Part shown: positions 1 to 7,936 of the stretch, in pieces
Layout of the letters: every line of letters begins with the position of its first letter
Position numbering within the stretch: position 1 is the stretch's first letter
NCBI GenBank assembly: GCA_963617965.1
Contig: CAVEQO010000006.1
Span: 1 to 64,000, forward strand
DNA: 64,000 nucleotides
Direction: 5' to 3'
From: UBA6382 sp963617965
GTDB lineage: Bacteria; Bacteroidota; Bacteroidia; Bacteroidales; Bacteroidaceae
Notes under the pieces: generated by a model
The model's input: the letters and a program-made list of their open reading frames with translations, nothing else
Told to the model about the DNA's origin: nothing
Database searches by the model: none
Made by a program: the position numbers and the translations under genes

Positions 1-198
1 AACGCATCCGTAAGATCAACACTTTTCGCCGTTGTCTCAAGCTTTTTTTCTTTCTGCACGGGCTTTCCGTCTCTTTTTGCTTTTATACCCGTATTGTGTC
101 GCTCGCCAGTGTCGCCAACGAGGTGCTTGTAGCGGTTGCTTTGGCCAAGAAATGAAACAATTTTGTTCATAACATGTTGTGTTTTGAGGATTTGTCAT

Positions 199-206
199 TA
201 CCTTTG
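199..206 (+). promoter_or_regulatory. Putative Bacteroidetes -7 promoter motif, distal to topA
   Basis: The sequence reads TACCTTTG, a perfect match to the TAnnTTTG motif recognised by the Bacteroidetes primary sigma factor. A TTG-type element lies about 18 nt upstream (near 177-180). It is almost 300 nt from the topA start, so it would give a long leader or a separate short transcript. Confidence 0.4.
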
Positions 207-398
207 CAACAAAGGATAGGCTTCTGATTCCTAAAGGGGGTATGTGAACCTCGCTGGACAGTTGTTTGTCCTTTTCTTGTTGCTGCATATAGCGTCTCCG
301 GTTTGTTTTTGGACACTTCTGTTTTTTAATTCCCGTAATTCATTGCCAACAGAAACATTTCTTTGGCGGAAACGAAGTGAGAGTTGGAGAAAATTGCT

Positions 399-406
399 TA
401 CTTTTG
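399..406 (+). promoter_or_regulatory. Putative -7 promoter motif for the topA operon
   Basis: TACTTTTG fits the TAnnTTTG consensus. Transcription would begin near 413 and give a leader of about 90 nt that contains the 18-bp tandem repeat. No good TTTG -33 element is seen at the usual distance. Confidence 0.5.
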
Positions 407-452
407 CCGTCGCTAAAAAAATCCCTTATATAAAATAAGGTGTGCAATCGTG

Positions 453-488
453 CAAGAGAGTAAAACAGAGCAAGAGAGTAAAACAGAG
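453..488 (+). repeat. 18-bp perfect tandem repeat in the topA leader
   Basis: The unit caagagagtaaaacagag is present twice, head to tail and without mismatch (453-470 and 471-488), ending 14 nt before the topA ATG. It falls between the proximal promoter motif and the start codon, so it would lie in the mRNA leader. Copy number could vary by slippage, or the repeat could serve as a protein or RNA binding site; neither is shown. Confidence 0.85.
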
Positions 489-502
489 AAACATTATCGT
501 AG

Positions 503-2812
503 ATGAAGAATCTTGTTATAGTAGAGTCACCTGCCAAGGCGAAGACTGTGGGTAAATTTCTCGGTGCGGACTACACCGTGATGTCGAGCCACGGGCATAT
601 ACGCGACCTCAAGCCGCGCTCGTTCAGCATTGACACTGCGACACTGATGCCGGAATACGTCATCCCCTCCGACAAGCAGAGCCTCGTCAAAAGTCTCCGC
701 GAAGAAGCCAAGAAAGCGGACAAGGTATGGCTTGCGTCTGACGAAGACCGCGAGGGAGAAGCGATATCGTGGCATTTGGCCGAGGTGCTTGGGCTTGATG
801 TCGACACGACCAACCGCATTGTGTTTCATGAAATCACCAAACCTGCCATACTCGCGGCCATTTCCAGTCCGCGCCACATTGACCGCAATCTGGTCAACGC
901 CCAGCAGGCTCGCCGCGTGCTTGACCGCATTGTGGGCTTTGAGCTGTCGCCTGTGCTTTGGCGCAAGATCAAGCCGGGGCTGTCGGCCGGTCGCGTGCAA
1001 AGCGTGGCGGTAAGGCTCGTGGTGGAACGCGAGCGCGAGATAGAACGTTTTGAGCCGAAAACGGCCTATGTGGTCAACGCCGTATTTGGGATGGACGGAA
1101 CTGAAACCCCTGTCAAGGCAGAGCTCAACAAGCGTTTTGATACGGCCGAAGAAGCAAGGGCTTTCCTTGAGAAATGCAGGAATGCCACGTTTTCCGTTGA
1201 AAACCTTGAGAAGAAACCGGTGAAGCGTTCGCCGGCACCGCCGTTCATGACCTCGACCCTACAGCAGGAGGCGGCTCGCAAACTGGGCTATTCTGTCAGC
1301 CAGACGATGCGCATTGCCCAGGGACTGTACGAAAAGGGTTTCATCACCTATATGCGTACGGACTCGCTCAATCTGAGTGCCCTGTGCGTCTCTGCCGCCA
1401 AGCAGGTCGTGACGGAGCAGCTGGGCGGAAAATATTCCAAGACACGCAATTTCCACACCAAGGCCAAAGGAGCCCAGGAGGCTCACGAGGCCATACGCCC
1501 GACACAGATGGACGTGCCCGAAATATCCGGTACTCCGCAGGAGAAACGCCTGTACCGCCTTGTCTATTTGCGTACCTTGGCTTCGCAGATGGCCGACGCC
1601 CTGTTTGAGAAGACAGTCGTGACTGTCGGTGCCAGTGGTCTTGACGAGAAGTTCATTGCTACAGGCGAAGTCATAACATTTGACGGATTTACCCGTATCT
1701 ACCACGAGTCGGCGGAAGACGACACCGAAGACACGGCACCGCTGTTGCCGGGTTTAAGCAAGGGGGAAATTGTGACCCCGGCAAGAATATGCGCTACGGA
1801 AAAGTTCAGCCAGCGCCCGGCGAGATTCAGTGAAGCCTCGCTTGTACACAAGATGGAGGAACTGGGTATAGGGCGTCCTTCAACCTATGCGCCGACCATA
1901 AGCACCATACAGCAGCGCGGATATGTGGAAAAAGGCAACCGGGAGGGGACAAAGCGTACCTATACCTACATGGAACTGACCGCAACCGGAGTGGATGCGG
2001 TGCAGAAAGAAGAAACGGCGGGAGCGGAGAAAGGCAAACTCTTTCCCACCGATACCGGCAAGATTGTCAACGACTACCTCATCGAGTGGTTTCCGAGCAT
2101 TCTTGATCTTGACTTTACCGCCCGTGTGGAGAAAGATTTCGATGCGGTTGCGGAGGGCAGAAAAGACTGGAACAAGCTGACCCGGCAGTTCTACAACACC
2201 TTTACCCCCATGGTTACCAAAGCTTCCGAGAAACAGACCGAACTGCGCATCGGCGAGCGCCAATTGGGGCAAGACCCCAAAACTGGCAGGATGCTCAGTG
2301 TAAAGATCGGCCGTTACGGGCCTGTGGCACAACTGGGCAGGGCTTCCGATGACGAGAAACCGCAGTTTGCCCAGTTGCGCGAGGGACAAAGCATCGACAG
2401 CATAACCCTTGAGGACGCCCTTGAGCTGTTCAAGCTCCCGCGGCTGCTCGGGCAGATGGAAAACGGCGATGTCGTAGCCAACGTAAGCCGGTTCGGCCCC
2501 TATATAAGCTACAACAGGCAGAATGTCTCTATCCCGAAAGACATCGACGTGATGAAGATAACCCTTGAGCAGGCCCGGCATCTGATAGAACAAAAGGAGG
2601 AAGAGGCGAAGAAGCGGATCATCCACTCTTTCGACGGAGGCATTGAAGTGATGAACGGGCGTTACGGCCCCTACATCGCTTTTGACGGCAGGAACTACCG
2701 CCTGCCCAAAAACCTTGCGGCAAGCCCCGACACCGTCACCGTGGAGCAATGCCGCCAGGTGATAGACAACGCCGGCGAAAGCGCACCGCGCAAAAGGCGC
2801 AGGAAACCATAG
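503..2812 (+). CDS. topA: DNA topoisomerase I
   Basis: Type IA topoisomerase of 769 residues that relaxes negative supercoils by single-strand passage. The N-terminal Toprim domain starts with VIVESPAKAKT (Glu8) and carries the acidic SDEDREGE metal site near residues 79-86. The catalytic tyrosine is Tyr283 in GFITYMRTDS, the family's active-site signature. The C-terminal third holds Topo_C-type repeats (GRYGPVAQLG, SRFGPYISYN, GRYGPYIAFDG) instead of four-cysteine zinc fingers, and the protein ends in a basic tail (PRKRRRKP). This length and C-terminal organisation are usual for Bacteroidetes. It is the first gene of a close-packed plus-strand run with aroK 15 nt downstream. Confidence 0.97.
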   Translation: MKNLVIVESPAKAKTVGKFLGADYTVMSSHGHIRDLKPRSFSIDTATLMPEYVIPSDKQSLVKSLREEAKKADKVWLASDEDREGEAISWHLAEVLGLDVDTTNRIVFHEITKPAILAAISSPRHIDRNLVNAQQARRVLDRIVGFELSPVLWRKIKPGLSAGRVQSVAVRLVVEREREIERFEPKTAYVVNAVFGMDGTETPVKAELNKRFDTAEEARAFLEKCRNATFSVENLEKKPVKRSPAPPFMTSTLQQEAARKLGYSVSQTMRIAQGLYEKGFITYMRTDSLNLSALCVSAAKQVVTEQLGGKYSKTRNFHTKAKGAQEAHEAIRPTQMDVPEISGTPQEKRLYRLVYLRTLASQMADALFEKTVVTVGASGLDEKFIATGEVITFDGFTRIYHESAEDDTEDTAPLLPGLSKGEIVTPARICATEKFSQRPARFSEASLVHKMEELGIGRPSTYAPTISTIQQRGYVEKGNREGTKRTYTYMELTATGVDAVQKEETAGAEKGKLFPTDTGKIVNDYLIEWFPSILDLDFTARVEKDFDAVAEGRKDWNKLTRQFYNTFTPMVTKASEKQTELRIGERQLGQDPKTGRMLSVKIGRYGPVAQLGRASDDEKPQFAQLREGQSIDSITLEDALELFKLPRLLGQMENGDVVANVSRFGPYISYNRQNVSIPKDIDVMKITLEQARHLIEQKEEEAKKRIIHSFDGGIEVMNGRYGPYIAFDGRNYRLPKNLAASPDTVTVEQCRQVIDNAGESAPRKRRRKP

Positions 2813-2827
2813 CGGCACTGACACGGA

Positions 2828-3376
2828 ATGTCTGTTATGAAAAGCGTGATGCTCATAGGCTACATGGGAGCTGGCAAGACTTCGGTGGGCAAAGTCCTGG
2901 CGCAAAGGCTCGGTATGCAGTTCTATGACCTTGACTGGTATATAGAGGAACGCTACCGCAAGAAAATATGCGACATCTTTGCCGAAAGGGGAGAAGACGG
3001 CTTCAGGCAGCTGGAGCGCAAAATGCTCCACGAAGTGGCGGAGTTCGAGAACATCGTGCTGGCACTCGGCGGAGGGACACCGTGCTTCTTTGACAACATG
3101 GATTACCTCAACAGGTGCGGCATCACCGTGTTTTTCGACGCGTCGCCGCAGACGATCGTGCAACACCTGAAAATCAGCTGCACCGTGCGCCCTCTGCTGC
3201 GCGACAAACAGGGCGACGAACTGCTGTCTTTTGTGGCAGAACAGATAGCCTTGCGTATGCCCTTTTATTCAAAGGCACAGCATACGGTCAACGTGGACAT
3301 TCTGGACAGTTTCTCCAAGATAGACTTGCTCGTGGAGCGTATCGTGAACGTGATAAAACAAAACACCCTTGCTTAA
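2828..3376 (+). CDS. aroK: Shikimate kinase
   Basis: Shikimate kinase of 182 residues, which phosphorylates shikimate at the 3-hydroxyl in aromatic amino acid synthesis. The Walker A loop GYMGAGKTS is at residues 11-19, the shikimate-binding acidic pair is in FYDLDWYIEE (Asp34, Asp36), and the GGGTP motif and the lid arginine region (CTVRPLL) follow in the right order. Two in-frame starts are possible, ATG at 2828 and ATG at 2837 (MKSVML); neither has a strong ribosome site, so the choice is open. It sits 15 nt after topA and 8 nt before speA, so the three are probably co-transcribed. Confidence 0.95.
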   Translation: MSVMKSVMLIGYMGAGKTSVGKVLAQRLGMQFYDLDWYIEERYRKKICDIFAERGEDGFRQLERKMLHEVAEFENIVLALGGGTPCFFDNMDYLNRCGITVFFDASPQTIVQHLKISCTVRPLLRDKQGDELLSFVAEQIALRMPFYSKAQHTVNVDILDSFSKIDLLVERIVNVIKQNTLA

Positions 3377-3384
3377 CTACAGAA

Positions 3385-5283
3385 ATGGCAAAATGGCGAA
3401 TAGAAGATTCGGAAGAACTCTATAACATCGGAGGTTGGGGAGTAAATTTCTTCGGGATAAACAAGAAAGGTCATGTCTATGTCACACCTTTCAAAGACTC
3501 TAACCAGATTGATCTCAAGGAACTGGTTGACGACCTTGTGGCGCACCGCACGGCAACCCCCATGCTGTTGCGCTTTCCGGACATACTTGACAGCCGCATA
3601 GAGAAGACGGCCGACTGTTTTGACAAGGCGGCGAAGGAATACAGTTTCAAAGGCGAGCATTTCATTATCTTTCCCGTCAAGGTCAACCAGATGAAACCCG
3701 TGGTGGACGAGATCATAAGCCACGGCAAACGTTACAATCTGGGACTGGAGGCCGGCTCCAAGCCCGAACTCCATGCCGTGATAGCTGCCAACATGGACTC
3801 CGACAGCCTTATTATCTGCAACGGCCACAAAGACCACAGTTTCATCGAGCTGGCACTGTTGGCGCAGAAAATGGGCAAACGCATATTCCTCGTGGTGGAA
3901 AAATATGAGGAGTTGGAAGTGATAGTCGCTACGGCCAAGACCATGGACTTGCGGCCGCAGCTGGGCATACGCATCAAGCTCGCTTCGTCAGGGGCGGGCA
4001 AATGGGAGGAAAGCGGCGGCGATGCCAGCAAGTTCGGCCTTGACTCGTCGGATTTGCTCCGCGCCCTTGATTTCCTGCGCGCCAACGACATGCAGGACTG
4101 CCTCAAACTGATGCATTTCCATATAGGCAGCCAGATTACCAAGATACGCCGCATACAGTTTGCCCTGACCGAGGCCGCGCAGTTCTACGTGCAGCTCCAC
4201 AAGTTGGGCTACAACGTAGAGTTTGTGGATTGCGGCGGCGGACTGGGCGTGGACTACGACGGGACCCGCTCTTCCCATAGCGAAAGCTCCGTGAACTACT
4301 CCATACAGGAATATATCAACGACTGTGTATACACGTTCGTGGAGGCCGCCGACCACAACGGCATTCCGCATCCGAACATAATCTCCGAGGGGGGGCGTTC
4401 CCTGTCGGCACACCATTCCGTGCTTATACTTGAAGCCTTTGACTCCACTTCGCAACCCTCTATGGACGAGTCGTGGGAAGCTTCGCCTGAAGACCACAAA
4501 CTTGTGCGCGACCTCTCCGAAATATGGGACAAGATTTCCGCGCGTTCCATGCTGGAGGACTGGCATGACGCCGAGCAGATTCGCGAAGAGGGGCTTGACC
4601 TCTTCCGCCATGGCCTGATCGGACTCAAGACGCGTGCCCAGATAGAGAGCGTGTACTGGAGCATCACGCGTGAGGTCAATGCCATTGCCCACACCCAGAA
4701 GCATATGCCCGACGAGTTGCGCAAGCTTGACAAGATACTGGCCGACAAGTATTACTGCAATTTCTCGCTTTTCCAGTCGCTGCCCGATTCGTGGGCCATT
4801 GACCAGCTGTTCCCGATAATGCCTATACACCGGTTGGGAGAGAAACCAGACCACAATGCCACCATTCAGGATATCACCTGTGACAGCGACGGAAAGATAG
4901 ACACTTTCGTGTACAACGGCCGCCAGACAAGCTACATCCCCCTCCACGGGCTGAAGAAAGACCAGCCTTACTATATCGGGGTGTTTCTGGTGGGGGCCTA
5001 TCAGGAGATTTTGGGCAACATGCACAACCTCTTCGGCGACACCAATGCCGTACACGTGTCGGTGGCGGAAGACGGATCCTACACCATTGACCAGATTATC
5101 GACGGCGAGACAGTGGCCGATGTGCTTGACTACGTGCAATATGATCCCAAGCAACTTGTGAGGCATCTTGAGACATGGGTTGACAAGGCCGTGGACGAAG
5201 GGCGCATTACTCCGCGCGAGGGCAAGGATTTCATATCTTATTTCCAGAGCGATTTGTACGGCTACACTTATCTGGAAAAGTAA
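3385..5283 (+). CDS. speA: Biosynthetic arginine decarboxylase
   Basis: PLP-dependent arginine decarboxylase of the alanine-racemase-fold (SpeA) type, 632 residues, making agmatine for polyamine synthesis. The PLP lysine is Lys99 in FPVKVNQM. Other family signatures are LMHFHIGSQI, the glycine-rich GGGLGVDYDG, and EGGRSLSAHHS. The start is taken at ATG 3385 (MAKWRIED), 8 nt after the aroK stop. The open frame runs upstream to 3115, but that part lies inside aroK in another frame and has no similarity to the family. About 630 residues is the normal length. argB follows 47 nt downstream, so an arginine-consuming enzyme lies next to an arginine-making one. Confidence 0.96.
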   Translation: MAKWRIEDSEELYNIGGWGVNFFGINKKGHVYVTPFKDSNQIDLKELVDDLVAHRTATPMLLRFPDILDSRIEKTADCFDKAAKEYSFKGEHFIIFPVKVNQMKPVVDEIISHGKRYNLGLEAGSKPELHAVIAANMDSDSLIICNGHKDHSFIELALLAQKMGKRIFLVVEKYEELEVIVATAKTMDLRPQLGIRIKLASSGAGKWEESGGDASKFGLDSSDLLRALDFLRANDMQDCLKLMHFHIGSQITKIRRIQFALTEAAQFYVQLHKLGYNVEFVDCGGGLGVDYDGTRSSHSESSVNYSIQEYINDCVYTFVEAADHNGIPHPNIISEGGRSLSAHHSVLILEAFDSTSQPSMDESWEASPEDHKLVRDLSEIWDKISARSMLEDWHDAEQIREEGLDLFRHGLIGLKTRAQIESVYWSITREVNAIAHTQKHMPDELRKLDKILADKYYCNFSLFQSLPDSWAIDQLFPIMPIHRLGEKPDHNATIQDITCDSDGKIDTFVYNGRQTSYIPLHGLKKDQPYYIGVFLVGAYQEILGNMHNLFGDTNAVHVSVAEDGSYTIDQIIDGETVADVLDYVQYDPKQLVRHLETWVDKAVDEGRITPREGKDFISYFQSDLYGYTYLEK

Positions 5284-5330
5284 CATACAAACCGGGGGCG
5301 TTCCGCTTCGGACAAAAACACAACAACAAG

Positions 5331-6107
5331 ATGAAACAATCGCTTACGGTTGTCAAGGTCGGCGGCAAGATCGTGGAAGACCCCGTGTCGCTGTCGCAGC
5401 TGCTTGACAGGTTTTCGTACATAGAGGGCCCGAAGATGCTCATACACGGCGGCGGTCGCACCGCTACCGACGTTGCAGCGCGGATGGGGCTGGAAACCCG
5501 CATGGTCAACGGCCGCCGCATCACCGATGCCGACATGCTGCGCGTTGTCACGATGGTGTATGGCGGACTGGTGAACAAAAACATTGTTTCGCAGATTTCT
5601 GCCAGAGGACTCAAGGCTCTTGGGCTGACCGGGGCCGACATGAATGTAATACGTTCGCACCGCCGTCCCGTCACCCCTGACGGCATTGACTATGGTTTCG
5701 TGGGAGACGTGGACGAAGTGGATGCCGATGCTGTCTCACTGCTTATAGGAGGCGGCGTAATTCCCGTTGTGGCACCGCTTACACTGGGTAGCGGCGCACA
5801 GTTGCTCAACACCAATGCGGACACGGTTGCCGGCGAGGTGGCCAAGGCCATGAGCCGCCTGTATGATGTGACCCTGATATTCTGCTTTGAGAAGAAAGGA
5901 GTGCTGCTTGATGCAGACGACGAGGAAAGTGTCATCCCGCAAATCACGGCGGAATCCTATGCGGCTCTTAGGGAACGGGGTGTTGTGTCGGGCGGCATGC
6001 TTCCCAAGCTTGACAACAGTTTCAACGCCTTGAGGGGCGGGGTGTCCCGTGTGGTAATCACGCGCTCTGACCAGATAGGGTTGTGTGGTACGACCATAAC
6101 ATTATAA
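5331..6107 (+). CDS. argB: Acetylglutamate (or N-succinylglutamate) kinase
   Basis: Amino acid kinase family protein of 258 residues, second step of arginine biosynthesis. It opens with VVKVGGKIVED, followed by the substrate loop LIHGGGRTATDVAARMG and an ATP-binding region near the C terminus (LDNSFNALRGGV). Bacteroides species are known to run this pathway with N-succinyl instead of N-acetyl intermediates, so the true substrate may be N-succinyl-L-glutamate; I cannot decide this from the sequence. It lies 47 nt after speA and 43 nt before the phosphatase gene. No other arg genes are in the window. Confidence 0.93.
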   Translation: MKQSLTVVKVGGKIVEDPVSLSQLLDRFSYIEGPKMLIHGGGRTATDVAARMGLETRMVNGRRITDADMLRVVTMVYGGLVNKNIVSQISARGLKALGLTGADMNVIRSHRRPVTPDGIDYGFVGDVDEVDADAVSLLIGGGVIPVVAPLTLGSGAQLLNTNADTVAGEVAKAMSRLYDVTLIFCFEKKGVLLDADDEESVIPQITAESYAALRERGVVSGGMLPKLDNSFNALRGGVSRVVITRSDQIGLCGTTITL

Positions 6108-6150
6108 GGACAGACCGGGGGAAGACGAGATTTTAAAACTACCATAACAA

Positions 6151-7863
6151 ATGCATACGGTCATAAAGAAAACGGTCGGTTTCATTCTGGCCATTGCGAT
6201 GTGCTGTTCGGTGAATGCCATCGCTCCGGAAAAAGTGAAGTCTGTCAAAAACGTAATCCTGTTTATTTCAGACGGCACCTCGCTCAGCGTGGCCAGTGCG
6301 GCACGCTGGCTGCAGCGTTACCGCGACCCGTCAAAGGAGCATCTCAACATTGACCCCTGGATGTGCGGCACAGTCATCACGTGCAATTCTGACGCACCCA
6401 TAGGCGACTCCGCACCCACGACATCGTGCTACATGACAGGACACCGTTCCCGCGCCGGCTATGTGTCCACGTATCCGCCCTACAGAGGCTCTGCCAACAT
6501 CGGTTTTGTGGACTCCACCCGTGCCTATGCCCCGATGGCCACTTTGCTCGAGGCGGGCAAGCAGCTTCTGGGCAAAAGTGTAGGTCTGGTCTTCACGTGC
6601 CAGTTCCCGCATGCCACCCCGGCCGACTGCTCGGCCCACTATTACAACCGCAATGCATCGGGACTCATTTCGGACCAGATGGTCCACAACGGGCTTGACG
6701 TGGTTATCGGCGGCGGCAGCAGATACCTTGATGCCGGCAATGAGGAATTCCTCCGCAGGCAGGGGGTGAACGTTTACCGTGACGACATCAGCGGAATGCG
6801 TCAGGACAAAGGCGACAAAATGTGGGCGTTGTTCGGTCAGTATGACATGGACTACGACATGGATCGCAATCCCGAGGAACAGCCTTCTCTGGAGGAAATG
6901 ACCAGAACGGCTCTTGGCAAACTCTCCAGGAACAAAAAGGGGTTCTTCCTTATGGTTGAAGGTTCCAAGGTGGACTGGGCAGCCCATGCCAACGACCCGG
7001 GAGCCGTTGTCAACGAGTTCCTTGCTTTTGACAAGGCTGTCGGTGCGGCCATGGATTTTGCCCGCAAGGACGGCAACACGGTGGTTATCGTGACTGTAGA
7101 CCACGGCAACAGCGGTTTCAGTATCAGCCGGAGGGATGTCGCCGACTATAGCCACGCCTCGCTGGAACGGCTTTTCGGGCAGGTCGCAAAATATAAAATC
7201 AGCGGTGACGGTCTGGAAGCGAAAATCAATGCACAGCCGTTTGACAGCCTCAAGAGCATCTTCAGGAAATACGCCTCAATCGAGTTGACCAACGACGAGG
7301 TGCTGCTTCTCATGAACAGCAAAGGCTATAAAAACAGTCCCGTGCCGGAAGAATTGCGTGCGCCTGACAAAGCATCGCCGCTCTACAGCAGTCACCTCTC
7401 CGGCGTGATTACCAAGATTCTCACAGCCCACACCTGCTTCGGCTGGACTACAGGAGGGCATACGGGTGAGGAGGTCTTTCTTGCCTGTTACCATCCCAAG
7501 GCATCCCAGCGCATCATGGGAGCCAACTCCAATGTAGACCTTGCCCACTATATGCAGGCCCTTTTCGGCGTGTATGGCAAGATGGGGACTTTCAGCGACA
7601 ATATCTTTGCGCGCCATACCGATGTGTTCCGCAGTTATGACATGGAGATACGGCGCGACGGCAAATCAAAGGAATACCCCACACTTTTGGTCAGGAACGC
7701 CGCCAACGGGAAGTCTTTGGCCATTCGTCCATTCACCAATGTCATTGAAGTGACGGACGGGAAGTCCAATTCCCGCAGCGTGCAACTCGCCAGCGTGATT
7801 ACCTACGTTGACCGCAACGACATGTTCTATCTTCCCGCGACCCTTTCAAGATATCTTGAGTAG
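6151..7863 (+). CDS. Secreted alkaline phosphatase
   Basis: Alkaline phosphatase superfamily enzyme of 570 residues, expected to release phosphate from esters outside the cytoplasm. An N-terminal signal peptide (about residues 1-23, hydrophobic core VGFILAIAMCCSV) precedes the mature domain. The metal site is seen in ILFISDGTS (Asp41), the serine nucleophile in GDSAPTTSCYMTG (Ser87, equivalent to the DSA motif of PhoA), and the second metal site in TVDHGN and the late histidine in GGHTGEE. The residues after DSA differ from the usual DSAA(T/S)AT, which is worth noting but keeps the nucleophile. Last gene of the topA run; a strong hairpin follows immediately. Confidence 0.9.
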   Translation: MHTVIKKTVGFILAIAMCCSVNAIAPEKVKSVKNVILFISDGTSLSVASAARWLQRYRDPSKEHLNIDPWMCGTVITCNSDAPIGDSAPTTSCYMTGHRSRAGYVSTYPPYRGSANIGFVDSTRAYAPMATLLEAGKQLLGKSVGLVFTCQFPHATPADCSAHYYNRNASGLISDQMVHNGLDVVIGGGSRYLDAGNEEFLRRQGVNVYRDDISGMRQDKGDKMWALFGQYDMDYDMDRNPEEQPSLEEMTRTALGKLSRNKKGFFLMVEGSKVDWAAHANDPGAVVNEFLAFDKAVGAAMDFARKDGNTVVIVTVDHGNSGFSISRRDVADYSHASLERLFGQVAKYKISGDGLEAKINAQPFDSLKSIFRKYASIELTNDEVLLLMNSKGYKNSPVPEELRAPDKASPLYSSHLSGVITKILTAHTCFGWTTGGHTGEEVFLACYHPKASQRIMGANSNVDLAHYMQALFGVYGKMGTFSDNIFARHTDVFRSYDMEIRRDGKSKEYPTLLVRNAANGKSLAIRPFTNVIEVTDGKSNSRSVQLASVITYVDRNDMFYLPATLSRYLE

Positions 7864-7872
7864 CACACGATC

Positions 7873-7933
7873 CCCGTATACCACAAGAGCCGCCTTGCAG
7901 ATTTCCTGCAAGGCGGCTCTTGTGGTATACGGG
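7873..7933. terminator. Bidirectional terminator, perfect 28-bp stem
   Basis: A 28-nt arm (7873-7900) is exactly complementary to 7906-7933, with a 5-nt loop (atttc). It lies between the convergent phosphatase and tyrS genes, and its right end is 3 nt from the tyrS stop codon. There is no long T run, so it relies on stem strength and can serve both strands. Confidence 0.9.
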
Positions 7934-7936
7934 AGA

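Larger units (their letters stand above)
1..502. other. Leader and intergenic region upstream of topA; no convincing gene
   Basis: I find no convincing gene in this 502-base stretch. Short open frames exist on both strands (for example 37-288 minus, 244-438 plus), but none resembles a known family or has a good start context. What can be seen is two TAnnTTTG promoter motifs on the plus strand (199-206 and 399-406) and an 18-bp tandem repeat at 453-488. The region probably serves as the regulatory leader of the topA operon. The left-hand part (1-180) shows T-rich runs but no clear hairpin. Confidence 0.6.

Noticed and set aside
37..288. 83-codon minus-strand frame near the left edge
   Set aside because: Basic, low-complexity composition, no homology, and it crosses a promoter motif of the opposite strand.
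1880..3166. 428-codon open frame on the minus strand
   Set aside because: Antisense to topA and aroK; no family resemblance and odd composition. It is a by-product of GC-rich codon use.
3115..3384. N-terminal extension of the arginine decarboxylase frame
   Set aside because: Lies inside aroK in another frame and has no similarity to SpeA; ATG 3385 fits the family.
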